Source: Xylogone sp. PMI_703
Taxonomy: Eukaryota > Ascomycota > Leotiomycetes
Assembly: GCA_021399445.1 (NCBI GenBank)
Contig: JAJTUQ010000001.1
Span: forward strand, 1,550,001 to 1,614,000
Reading direction: 5' to 3'
Length of the DNA stretch: 64,000 bases
The position numbers and the translations under genes are program-made. This document shows, in pieces, positions 35,301 to 47,705 of this stretch. The number at the start of each line of letters is the position of its first letter. Position 1 is the stretch's first letter. The notes under the pieces were generated by a model. The model was not told the origin of the DNA. It made no database searches and saw only the letters and a list, made by a program, of their open reading frames with translations.

Positions 35301-38300
35301 GTACCGCGGTAGTGGATGGTACGATGGTACGCTGGCTCGCTGGTGCGCGGGTACAGTACCAGCACAGTGTTTGTTGGTGGGTTGTATCCATATCTCTCAG
35401 CGGTCTTTGCTGGGCTGGAAGCTCTACCTCTCGAACCTACCCAGGAGCGCTGGGTGGGAAATGCACTCCAGTTCGCTGCCCTCCTGACCTCCCCTTCCGG
35501 ACTTAGGCTGAGTATGGGCATGCAAAATGCATGTACCTCAGATCCTATATGGCTTGCATTATACCTCGAGGCACAGCACAAGTCGGACGGTACACCCATA
35601 AAATGGCAGAATCTTATTGCATCCTAAGTACACCGCGCTAGGCCGCGGCTGATTGGGTGATAAGACAGGAGGAGAGTTTTGTTCGCTGACTACAAGTAGA
35701 AGCGAATAAGACGATGACGTAGGTGGATGATTGCGCGAGTTTGACAGGTGCTCCACCGTCTTCGCGCGCAGAGCGCCCAGACCCTTATCAACCCTTCGAT
35801 ATCCGGGCTTCTAAACATAGTGTGATCTGGCAACTGTTGATCCCATCGCCACAGGCAAACGGGCTACCCTGATCGTCGCGCTGTCAAACTCTCTGCGCGT
35901 CCCGTCGCACTGGAATCAATTGATCAAGAACTTGCAATGTCGAGGATCCCATTGGTCTCCGGAGAAGCCTCCGGACAGGGAAAGAGAGTGTGCAATCGCG
36001 GGCTGAAGGGGGCAAAAGACCAGAGCACAGGGCCACCAGTTAAGTTGTTAGAGGGGTTTGGAGGAAGCACCCATTCGTTTGCGCCACGAGAGGAGGCAGA
36101 AAGGGCAAAGAAGGGCCACCTCACTGGCTCGCACCTACGCGACCCGAGCCCTAACCGTTGGAGTACCAGTACGGCAATGTTTTTGATACAGTAGGATGAA
36201 ATAGAAACGGAAAAGAGAGCGTGCGTGAGTTTGCATGATTACTGTATCGCAACTAGTTTGGCGGAAATTGGGAAATTTGTGGGTTAGGGTCAGTGTTGAG
36301 CGTGCCGCGAGTACAGTATCAGGAGGCAGCTATCACGGCTCCAGTCCTGACACAAGAGAGAATGGGAGCTCCCCCCGCTAACACTTGGCCCTGCAGGGCA
36401 AATCAGATTCGCGGTGGTGGAGAGGCCGGTGCCAGCCCGGTGCAGAGCGATGCATTCTGCTATGCCAAATCGCATGCGGCAGCACAAGCCGCTGGCGTCG
36501 TAGGGGTGGGTTTCTGCTGGGTGACTTGGTGCCTCTTTTCTAGAGGGTCTGGAGAAGCGCTGGAAGGAGGCCCGCCAGTGTAATCTCAGCAAATAGCCTC
36601 CACCCACCACCTACCACCTCTGGCTGCTTTCAATCGGGGGCATGCGGCTGGTCGCAAAAGCAGCATGGGGCCGTAGGCAAAAAGCGTGCGACCGCCTGTG
36701 CCACAGGACATTACCAGCCACGTACGCATCGGTCGCGTTTAAAGATGCCCTTCAGCATCGCCAATGCTTCGAACTGATCGACAATCCCCAGCGTCATTCC
36801 CACGATCCACCTTTGTGCACTGTGGAAAGGGCATTGCAGAGCGGGGTATATTTTTTCCCCTTAGGCATTCACACCCCCAGTGCTTCTGGAGCCATTCCTT
36901 TCGATCCCATCGATCCCATATGTAGCTTATTCTAATTTGCGCTCCCAGCTCGACGCTTGCCCGTTTTGCTCTTGAAGGTGCGCAAACGAGCGCGGGCGTT
37001 TTCCGGATGGGCTTAGCTCGGGCGCTGTTGGGAGGGACAGCATTTTGAAACTGTGAGCGAAAAGCGCATTCTTTTCTCCTGCCATTTCTGCTAAATGGGA
37101 TAGGGTCCAGTGAATTCGATAGCGGGAAGCGGTGGGGCGGGCCTCGACTGTTTACTATGCTCGCTGTTTTTAGCGAGGTGAGACGTGAGCAAAAAGCAAC
37201 CGCGATTGGCCCGCACCGCTCTAGCGTGGCTAGCTCCCTAGGGACTGGCCCCAAAAACGGCGAGGTCTCATTTCCCCCAAAGGCCCTTTTTGCAAGGGAA
37301 CGAGTAAAATGAAATCTTCTCCCGTAGTCCTTTGCTAGCAATCATCTAGCAGGTGAGCCCTACAGCCGAGACAGATATGCCGTCATGCAATCACCGACCC
37401 CGGCTGCTAGAAGGAAATTGTTCCATCGATTGTAACCATCCGTATACCGTAGAAGGTGAATGGAAGATACCCCCTCGACCCCTACCAATATGCTGGAATT
37501 CATAGGGTTCTGGGCGCCACGGCAGGTCGAAGTCACCTTCCTGCTCTTCTAGATTCGTGCCCAGTGAGAGGGCAGGAGGAGTCTTTGACCGACCCGAACC
37601 TGACACGCCTGAAGGTCCGGCAGACGAGCTCGACGAGGTGCCTGGAGCGAGCCTAGGCTGCTGCAGATCGACCCCTTCGAAGATGTAGAGCGTTCGTCTT
37701 TCTACACAGGAGCTGTCCCATCACGTCTCGGAGACCGGGCCACGAGGACGGTAAAGGCGTTCCGCACGTCGCCGCCACGCATAGGCTTCGATGGAGAGAT
37801 GTGCTTGGAAACCAATGATCGCGCGGCTGTCACCTCCCAGATGATGTAGGCCCGTAGGTGCTTGTATGTTCTATACCTTAGAGGCGTGTTTCAGGGTGGG
37901 CACCAGGTGTAGGTGCGGTTGGTCGCAGTGCAGAAGGTAATTCGGCTCCCAATAGCGAGATGAAACATGTCGCGTCTCTCTGTACAAACCGTTGCCCATA
38001 GGGCTTTTGGGGGCTCTCGACTTCACCACGCAGCCTCCAGACAGTCCATAGATTATGACGTAGGTGATATCGCACGCGCTAAGTTTGGGCGACTGCCCGA
38101 AGTGCCTAGCAGGCCTAGCAGCTTTGGAGGAGCCCCGGGTAAAATACCGTAGCTCATGTGGCTAGAGGCAGAGAGGTAAACAAACAAACTCGGTGTGGGA
38201 CCCAAATAACGGCAAAGACCGTTGGGTCGCGAGATTATAGTGCTCTGTGGTGTCTGTGGAGATGAAAGGCGATTTGAAGAGGCGGCATCCACCTACGAAA

Positions 38301-40949
38301 AGTACACAGAGTAACCGTATGACAGGCGTGATGGATGACGTGAACGCGGCCTCATGATGTCTCAATCTGCGGACCGAGAAGAACGATCTTTGGGTACGAA
38401 CCTGCGCAGGAGTTTATAACAACTTCAGCTTCGACGGGATTGAGAGATATCTCGCGGATCGGTAGACTCGGAACTGACTAACAGCTCTCTGTCCCCCATC
38501 TGTGTGACAATAATTGCCCTCCTGCGTTACGCTGTTACGACTTGCTGGGCCTTGGCTAGACTGCTTTAAGCATAAGATAGCTTTGGTTCTATTCTGTCAG
38601 CCTGCCTAAGCTTCTTTCTGAGCGCGGACATTTATTTTATGACGATGTTACGTCTCGTTCTGGTGCTACCGGTACCGCGACAAACCCCTGCAACATCGAA
38701 AAGCGATGTCATAATCCTTAGTTATCACAGAAAAGAACTTTTTTTTTAGTAAAACTTTACTTTGCCCCGCGAAAAAAGTAAAAAAAAAGAAGGGTAAGAG
38801 ATAGAAAAAACAAATGCAAATGCAAAAGAAAAACACCAAGCTAAGCCTGAGACCACGGTTGCTGTCGCTGCAACTAAAAAACCGTTATATCTCGAGTGGT
38901 AACAGCAGATGCAGCTTCTTCTGTAATGCTTCTGTATGTTTTATGGTTAGTAATTTGAGAATATGATGTCGAGCACTGCAGACCGCAACTATGCTCGCGG
39001 TCTGTGTGTTGGCATGTACATGGGCCGGCAGGCTAGAGATGTCGCACTGATCGTCGTAGTCCTCGTGTGGACTACTGGGGGAGATGTCGCAGCTCTGCAG
39101 TCTCAACTGTGGCTGGAGGGGCAGATGGACTGGAGCATTTGCTATGCATCGGTTGTAAGTACCGTGGGACCCCCGACCAAGAGACATCGGACAATGCTTG
39201 AAAGAGGGCCACTACTCGAAAGGTGCTGTACAGTAGATGCGATTTCTTGGAAATAGTCCAGCTGCTTGTGTATTTGCATTACAGCTCACCGTGATGCGGG
39301 ACCGCAGCAGAAGGAAAGCAAAACGCTTGCAGTTGAGCAGACCCGATGCCCCCTCCATTATAGTAGCCACAAAGTGATGTTCAGCCCCATTAGCGATTTT
39401 TGTCATTATTTGCTGAGATGCTGCTCCACAGCTAATAATAAGAATGAAACCCACTCGATCGATCGAACATCAGGACAGAGGAGGTACGTACCGGTACGGC
39501 ACTGATATGCCAGAAGGATACTCGTATCCACGTAGAGAAGAGAGCTAGTACCAGTAGGCTGTAATTTCCCCCCCCCCGAAGCGGTCAAGTCTACTCGCCG
39601 GGCCTGGCATGTCACTGCCGGGCTACGGATTCGTGAGTCGATCGAGAAGGAGGCGAAGAAGAAGAATTCGAACCACCGTAGACGGTTTGCCCGCACGGCT
39701 ACTGTGTTGTTTCAGTCGTGTGGTGCAGAGGCCGAAGAGGGTTTGTCCTGGTGCCGGTCGTTACACGGCTGCGCCAGTGACCGTTACGATGGTAGAGGAA
39801 TAATAACCGTACAGTCATGATACCCAAGGACACGCGTACGAGACCGTACCGGCCAGCCAAAAGTCTTACGGGAAGTCCTGGCGTGGAGAAACTTGGAGAG
39901 TTTGTCCGACATCAAACTCGGGGGCTCCCCTCACCACGCAGCGTGTCGACTGAACCTCGAGATCCACGAACACGCTCTCTGAATGGCCGGTCAGTTGCCA
40001 CAGCACATTATTAGCAACACAGGAGAGAGCGCCCGGGAGAATGAAGAGCCACGAGCCACGGAGAGGATCGTCCGTGTAGAGGGGGAGCAGAGGGGACGGC
40101 GAGGACGGGTGATGATGAGGATGGCTGTGGCTGATGCGTTGTGATGGTTGCGTGGACGCCTGCTGGTTGCTGCTGCTGTTGCGGTGCTGCCTTTGCGAGC
40201 TGTCCAAGGTCGGTGGTCGCCGCTTTAGTCGGGGGCGTGAGAGGGGAGGCCAGCCGGGGGGGAGAGGGAGAGATTGCTGGAGGGTTGCAGACGGCTGCCC
40301 TGGATCGCAGGCCCAAACGTACCCAGCAGCCAGCCCGACTGCTGCAGCACTGGCGGTGGGGCGGGCGTGCCCCATTATTTCGCCCGTGGGAGCGCCATCC
40401 GCCAGAACCCTGCTGCGCTGCCCATTAGCCCTCTGCACGTTATGCACCTCAGGATCGGCTCCTCCAAAGCCCAGCCATGGCTGTCCCAGCGACACGGCCC
40501 TTGCTGCTGCTTCCCCATCTCTCTCTCCTCCCAGAAGCTCGGCCGCCACCCTCGAAAGATGGTATTTAGGACATTGACATCCCCCCCATGCCAATCCTCC
40601 CTCGTAGAAAAAAAAAGAGAGCTCTTCCGTGGATCTAGCTGCCATAGACTCTTTATCCCATCTTCTCTTTTTCTTCTTCTGGCATATGCTGACTCCAAGT
40701 CGCCTCTGATCTTGATCGCGCTGCTTCTTTGGTGCCAAACTTTCCACCCTCACGTTCGCTACCTAGAGCCTCCCAGTTTGCTCGCCCCCGGATGAGTCCA
40801 GACGTATATCTACTATCCCGGGCGTTATAACATAAAACATTCTTTTGTTCTCAGCTGCAAAATAGCCTCTATCCTTCTTCTCCCGAAAGAACACTCTTGT
40901 CCATTCTAATCAGAAGAGCTGCAAGCGGCTCTTTTGCTAGTTCTTCCCA
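32323..40949. other. 8.6-kb gene-poor region upstream of the CP2 transcription factor
   Basis: No gene could be supported. Much of it is GC-richer than the rest, with dense GTAC clusters at 34752-34790, 35301-35359 and 39484-39497, a consensus TATATAAAAAG at about 34306-34316 on the plus strand, and A/T homopolymers near 38740-38800. Long open frames (34302-35015 plus; 39866-40753 minus) are low in complexity and lack motifs. Regulators with long upstream regions are common in fungi, so this may be the control region of the CP2 gene plus non-coding transcripts; that is inference. Confidence 0.5.
39487..39498. repeat. 12-bp perfect palindrome CGTACCGGTACG
   Basis: Overlaps a second 10-bp palindrome (GGTACGTACC at 39483-39492), so two self-complementary sites are nested in 16 bp. 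Lies about 1.5 kb upstream of the CP2 gene. Confidence 0.7.
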
Positions 40950-43550
40950 ATGTTTCGAAACCGGTAAGTCGCATCTCTCTCTCTCTCTGGTGAAAATCCA
41001 AGCTGACCGTGCCCTCTGGCAGGAGATCCTCTCAAAAGCCTGGCGATGATTTCATTGCCAACTTTCGACAGAGCTTCCCAGAGATAACTACCGTGCCCAC
41101 GGCGGCGTGCTCTAACCCTGCTAATCCTTCAGTTGCTGCGCCCGCGGCGCATGGCCCCAACATTGTCAGGTATGTCGCTCTTAATGCGCCTATTTCACTC
41201 CTTCATGCTTCCGAATAGCAGGACAATGTGGTATTGTCTTTAGAGGGAAAGCTATTTGAAAGCTGGAGATTTTGTGAGACTCTTCTTTTGCGCGCGCGCT
41301 AACTCTAGACTTCCTGCTTCTAGACCTCACAGCTTGAGCCATGAAGATCTGAAGGACTTTGATCCTACGCCACGAGCGCAGCATGACCAGTGGCGGTTCA
41401 CGCCTTCTCTTCTGGATCCCAACTCTTTCGCTTTCAACAATTTCGCAAATCAGCCTCTCGGATTCTATACGCCTACTCCGGGGGGCACTAACGCCATCTA
41501 TCACAACCAAGCTGGTGATCTCCACACTCCGGGAATGGGCATCGGCGTACTGGGAACCCCTCTGTCTCTGTCTACGAGTACCGAGGGTCTCCAGACCAAT
41601 GCTATGATGGATATGTCTGCATTTGGCAACCACTTACCGCACGGTCACTTCCAAAACTATAATCCATTTGCGAACCACGCCCATAATCCTGCGCTACAGC
41701 CTGAACAGTCTTTTGCTCCATCTTCCTTTGTCCACCAGGATACGGGATATGAGACTATGGACCAGGATGGTTCGCCATTGGATGATAGCAGCCATATGAG
41801 CTCGATGAATAACAGTCTCCATCAGTCGCCGGTGGTGAGCTTCCAGCAAACTCAGTACCAAATGGCCATGGCGGCTGCGCTGCCTCCATCCGCGGAGAAA
41901 TTCCGATTCCATGTTACATTGCATGCCCCAACTGCAATGATTAAGCATGCCGACGAAATCCCCGTGACTTACCTCAACAAAGGCCAGGCTTACTCCATTT
42001 CCATCGTCGATACCATGCCCATGCTTCCTCTTCCTCAAGGATCGCGCTACCGTACGTATATTCGCATTTCCTTCGAGGATGAGCAACAGAGACAGCGCCC
42101 TGCAACCTGTTGGCAGCTTTGGAAGGAAGGACGAGGCACCAACGAGGCGCATCAGCGCGGCGGCAAGCTGCAAGCAGTAGAATATGTTGAGGCCAACCAA
42201 TCCGCCGAAAGCGATGACAAACGAACCACAGTGGAATTGGATACGGCCTCTTTCGATGGGTTCTCTGTCCTCTGGACACCTGGTCCTAACGGCTCGCCCG
42301 AGTGTAACCTTGCGGTCCGCTTCAATTTCCTTTCCACCGACTTCAGTCACTCCAAGGGTGTGAAGGGCATCCCTGTTCGACTATGCGCAAAGACGACTAC
42401 CATCGTAACCGGGTCGCCTCGATCTGCGCCTGAGTTCTGCGAAGTGGCCTACTGCAAAGTCAAACTGTTCAGAGACCACGGCGCTGAGCGAAAGCTGTCT
42501 AACGATATTGCTCATGTCAAGAAGACCATTGAGAAGCTGAAGCAACAGATCGCACAGGCCGAGTCGGGCATGAAGGATTTTAACAAGAGGAAGCGGACAG
42601 GTTCGATGACCACAAAGGGGCAGCCTGGACCAAGACCAGTCAAGGTGCAGAAGCACAAGCGTACATGGTCAATATCATCAGCCTCGTCCTCTGGCGGGAG
42701 ATTGCCGATTGAGGAAGATCTCCATTTCAAACTGCAAAGCATGCAGGATATGTTTACAAGCACCCGTCCTGTCAGTGTGCTATACCTACGAGGCTCAGAA
42801 CAAGATGATCCAGATTTGCATCCTGTTGCACTGGCAGGTGAGCCACTTGACCTCATGAAGGTAGACTCGAAGGACAGCGCTGTCTGGATGCAGAGGGGCA
42901 GTGGTCAAAGCTCCACAGCCACTTCGTCGCTAATCTCTCCATCGCCAAGTTCACTCTCGCTCCAGTCTCAGGCGCGTGCCGGCTCCGTGCCCAATACTTC
43001 CAGCCATTGGCCCGATTTCCAGTCCATGGGCTCGGCCGAGGTCCTGTCAGCAAACCCACAAAACCTCGCCAGCCCTCCCGATCACCCTACCAAAATACCA
43101 AAAGCCGATAAGACAGGGAGCTTGAGCAGCTGGATTGAGGCACTTGGAGTTGATCCTTCGTATAAACCACCCGCGGAACAACCCGTACGTCCAGTGGCCT
43201 GCTTTTACATACTCCGCCGAGACCCGTCGGAAATGGAGAAGCATGATTACCACCGAGCTGTCTATATTAGACAACGAACGCTCAAAGACTTTGCTGAGGC
43301 AACTGCAGCAAAATGGAACCTAGATCCATCCAAAATTCAACGAATAGTCCATGTACTTGACAGAGGTCTGCAGGTAGATATTGATGACGATGTTATCCGA
43401 GAGCTTGCTGAAGGGCAGGATCTTGTGATGGAGGTACACCAAGTCCAAATAGCTTCACCCGCAGTCAAACACGAGTGGGACATGCCCGTGGATGGTGATC
43501 AGCAGGATGCTGTTCATGCTCAAGGATACGAGCTGAGGTTCTTCTTCTAA
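40950..43550 (+). CDS. CP2 / Grainyhead-family transcription factor
   Basis: Exons 40950-40963 (14 nt), 41023-41169 and 41309-43550 give 800 residues. A disordered, His/Asn/Pro-rich N-terminus precedes the CP2 DNA-binding domain at about 250-435 (FRFHVTLHAPTAMIKHADE, YLNKGQAYSI, RTYIRISFEDEQQR, CWQLWKEGRG), an immunoglobulin-like p53-related fold. After it come a basic helix with coiled-coil character (about 450-480), a Ser-rich linker, and near 660-790 a ubiquitin-like dimerisation region (RTLKDFAEATAAKWNLDPSKI). The Neurospora Grainyhead homologue controls cell-wall remodelling and conidial separation; a similar role here is inference. Intron 1 carries a CT microsatellite. The first exon encodes only MFRN and part of an Arg codon. 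Confidence 0.9.
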
Positions 43551-46500
43551 TACCTCTTAATTTTTCTTTCCATCTTGATCTTTTGTCACAATATACCCGC
43601 GACATGGATACACGATCATGTAGTTTTTATCATCACCGGCCTTTTCGTTTTTCTGTTAGGTTCATGGCTGGCTTAATTTCATCGGCGTCAAGAGTTAGGC
43701 TTTTCTTCTGAGATACCAGTTCCTCTTGTTGGAACATTCTGTCGCTAATATCTATTCATGGTATAGAGATATATATATCAAAAGGGATGGCAGATTGTTT
43801 TGCACATGGTATTGGCAGAATCTGGTACCTTTGGGTTGGGTTTAACGCGGTCTCACATTTTCCTTTTCTCATGCTACGCTGGGAACTATGCTGGCATTCG
43901 GATTCATATTTTGTGTTTCTCATGAGTCGGGCATACGATTTTTCTTACTATAATACACGAGACCGATGGTCAACGAAGCACACGAACGACTTCTTTCCTA
44001 TTTTTATTCTATTATGAGATAGCCATGTTGTGCTATGGAAGGCAATGCAAAAGTTACGGTTGGAGCTTTAAAGGATTTTATTACATATACATATATAGCA
44101 ATATGAAATATGATGCTATTTGCCATTTGCCATTTGCTATTCTATTTACATGTGCTACTTTTCTACATGACTGTGTGAGTAATGACAAGGAAATAACGGC
44201 AGACAGGAGCATCTATGGTGGATCTGGCGGAAACGAGACTTCCATCATCTCGCTTGGGGACATCTTCACATCTTCAGTGAATCGTGGGGAGTCACAGAAT
44301 AACCCAACATGCTTCAGAATACACACTGCTTACCTCATGAATGCAGGTCGAAATAGTCCCATATTCAGTTGTGAACTTTCCAGACAATCGGCTCGGACAA
44401 TCTGAGATTCAAATCAATCGGCCCTTTAGCTCTGATGTTTGTCTTTATCAACTGGGAACAAAGTCACGGTGATCCACAGTAGATGTTGCTTTATGGCGTT
44501 AGTTGTGGCAAATGGAACCATTCTTTGGCTCTTCAAATCCGTATTCATCACTGCACTTACGGGATTAGGATAGGAAACGAGCAACAGTAAACGTGGTCAA
44601 CCAACCCTTGAGGAGAACACACACTTGGTGTATCTAGAGAGAATGTTCTCTTCTTTCATTTGTTTTACTCGATCTACCCACCCGTTTATACGACGTAGGG
44701 CGCTTTGTTAGCATGAAGCTGTGGATTCATAATACGAAAGACGCATAACTCGAGCAGATAGGCTCATGATCCTGCAGCATAAACTTGAGTTTTCACGGTT
44801 TTGGCAAGGCATATGCGTGAATAAGCGCAATATATCAGAAGTTGCATACATAGAACCAAAAGTCCTGACATCATGACGCCGGACCACGCATATATCCTCC
44901 CCGATGCCAAAGGCAGCTCTGGAATGTGGTTATTTCAAGACTAGAGCCAAGCTCCTCGTGCATGCACGCACTACAAGCACAGGCGGTACCCATTACATAC
45001 GCACATGAACCATACATTGTTATGGGCCTCTCTCTGTATATAGATCATGCATACATACATTGAGCGCCGGATGCTCCATGCGTTGCAAATACAGCACTGC
45101 AAACCCCTCAGGTGAGACTTCTGCATGTCTTAGCGTGGACAACGCCCGGTGGTGGCTTTGATCCCCGAGGTTTTGAGTTTGCTCCCTTGCAGTCTAACTC
45201 CACAGGCGGGAGAGGAACTGGTGGGATTTGCATCGCAGGTCCCCACGTTTGCACGTGCAGCATTAGTGTGCAAGGTGCTGCATTGTCCCGTATTAAGTTA
45301 CCAGGCCGTTGAGCATCAGCAAAGCCGTTTGGGGACTTCCTCTTTGGGAAGTTGGCGGTGGGTGGGTTTTCCTTCGTGCTGGGTATAGTAATTCCAGTAT
45401 ATTCCAGGTCATGCAATGATGGATGGTAACCAATGCACACAGTCAGGTTCGGATCCTTAGTTTCTTTACCTTCCTTTGACTGTTCTATGAGCCGAACAGA
45501 ACTACTTGATAGCTGGAATCTTCCTCGTCACACAGGTGCATTGGCTATCGGTGCTTGCTCATCTGCCAAATATTGAGGAATTGAGAATGGATTCAGCCAT
45601 GTGGGTATGTAGACCCCGAATATCTCATCTATAGTATTGCCTTTGGTCGTTCTGTAAATTCGAAGAGAGTGCAAGTGGCTCACTATCCTCGCTCTGTACA
45701 GCGGAAGATTTCCGTCCGCATGAGGGAATGGCCCCCTCGCGACGGAGGTATAACTAATTATTTCAACGGTTTCTAACAAACTCCCTTAACTTTCTGGCTC
45801 CAAGTATAGCCCTCAGTAACATTATGACCAAGCACTTTTGTCAATTAATAATCCATAATCAAAAACCAGTCCTTGGAGAACTGAATTTCGCAGTTTCGTC
45901 AGCATCGCTGAGGAGTACAGCATACACGACAGGGACAAGGGAGGGCATTCTGCGTTCATAGATTCGGGTGGCTATAATATCCAGAACAGACTTAAAGGAC
46001 TCTAGCAGAATTTGGCGGAAGGAGGCCATGCATGCTGTGCATAGCATGTTAGGACCGAGTGGCCAGCTTCGACGATAGTGGGATCTTATCCCAACTTGAT
46101 ACATATTCCTTTTCGTGCAAGAACTGTACGAATTAGTTGAACACCGCCTTTCTCGCTGCGCTATAACCCGCTAGGGAAGGCTATCCTACTGTGAGAGTAA
46201 CTCTCCTGATAGATCCATGTCTCACCAGTGGGCTAGCAAACGCGCAGGGCAAACCACAAGCAAACTTAGCGTCGTCTAGTGTCTGTCAACCAGCATATGG
46301 GAGGGAAGCACGTAATAAGTTTTATATTCCAATTATACATACTTGTAAATAGCTAAGGTATATTGTGGTGAGCTGCCTACATAAATATCGAACGGTTGAC
46401 ATAGTCGAAACTACACGATACTGCCTCCGTATGGATCATAATTCAGATGCGGCCTCGTCACGAGCATCTCTACTAAGTATTCTGTTTATCAAGTTTTGTT

Positions 46501-46712
46501 GCAGGTAATGCCCGCCTATATTTTCGCGCAAGGCAATTTGGTGTTCTTCTTTGTGCGTGTTAAGAAGTGTTAGATAACATGATTCTAATCTGTCAAAATC
46601 ATCATTCAAATATATCCTCCCGATATTATCATATATATTATCTGGCGACAGATTCACAGTACTATGAGCTTAGATGATCTAAATTGCAAAGCCTACCCGC
46701 AGCTCGCCTCTC
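43551..46712. other. 3.2-kb region with three unexplained minus-strand open frames
   Basis: The first kilobase is AT-rich and probably the CP2 3' UTR. Between 45.5 and 46.7 kb three minus-strand frames (46657-46436, 46104-45859, 45779-45528) have protein-like composition, but I could not join them into one gene with acceptable splice sites and recognise no domain. See findings. Confidence 0.4.
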
Positions 46713-47705
46713 TTATAAGGACGCCCTGTCTTTGATTCTCCACTTCTTCCCATCCTCTTTCTCCACAACCTTATCCTCTTCTCTCAGCTTAGCTAGGATT
46801 TGCAGGATCCCTCCCTCTGCAGGGAGATGAAGATTCTCCGGCACATCTTTATAGATGATTTTAACAATTTCCATCGAAGTCCACTCGTCAGGTTCCTGGC
46901 CATTCTCCCTGGCCTGGTGTGTTGGCACACCCTTTGACGATTTAAGTACCTGGATGACTTGGTCCTCCCTTAGCTTTCGATGCTGTACGTATTCTATAAT
47001 CTTCGCTGGACCATCATCTATAACTGCTCCATGTCCTGGGTAAGCTCGACCGCGGAAGGCAGTGCGCATTTTATCTAGGCTTTGGAGGTATGTCAACAGA
47101 TCTTCAAATACTGCAGTGCCATGACCAAGGACGTTATCTCCAGTGAACATCGCATCTTCACCTTCTAGCACCAGGGCCATGTGATCCTGGGTGTGTCCCG
47201 GAGAGAAGAGAGCCCGCAGAGAAGCTCCTTCGGCCTTGAATATCTGCCCATCTTGGATATCAAGCTGTCCATCTTGTGGGTCATTCTTGTAGACCTTGGT
47301 CTCTGGATATATTGAAAGGAGATCTTTGATACCTCCCACATGGTCATGGTGCCAATGAGTAATGATAGTCTCTTTAATTACTGCATTTTCTCTCTCGAGC
47401 GTCTTTTTAATGGCTTGGATCCATGATGGTTTTCCTTCACCAGTGTCTATCAGCAATCGTGCTTTACCAGTCCCTACAATATAGGTATTTGTCCCTAATA
47501 TAAGTTAATTATGATTTCATTACAGAACATTAAGATACCCGTCGAGAGATAATAATACCTTGTAACGTGAACTGTACAAATGGTAAGTAAGCGATCATGT
47601 ATTCGAACAATATTAGCTCACCTTCCCAGGATTGCCTCCCAGAATCCGGATTACGCTAGGACTGAGCCGCTCAATCTCTGGAAGTGAAACCAATTGTGTC
47701 GCCAT
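46713..47705 (-). CDS. Metallo-beta-lactamase-fold hydrolase (LACTB2-like)
   Basis: Three exons, 47705-47622, 47571-47559 (13 nt) and 47494-46713, encode 292 residues, matching human LACTB2 (288). The 13-nt exon supplies FTLQG, completing the family's NPGKFTLQGTNTYIVG strand, so it is well supported. The metal site motif THWHHDHVGG (His79, His81, Asp83, His84) is intact, followed by SPGHTQDH, FTGDNVLGHGT and YPGHG, the remaining ligand motifs. LACTB2 is a mitochondrial single-strand endoribonuclease; relatives in fungal polyketide clusters are acyl-carrier thioesterases. No polyketide synthase is nearby, so the housekeeping type is favoured. It is divergent from UBP8 (420 bp apart). Confidence 0.88.

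Noticed and set aside
36270..36295. Telomere-like GGGTTAGGG
   Set aside because: Occurs once only; no tandem array.
46713..47705. Metallo-beta-lactamase gene as part of a polyketide cluster
   Set aside because: No polyketide synthase, tailoring enzyme or cluster regulator nearby; neighbours are housekeeping genes.
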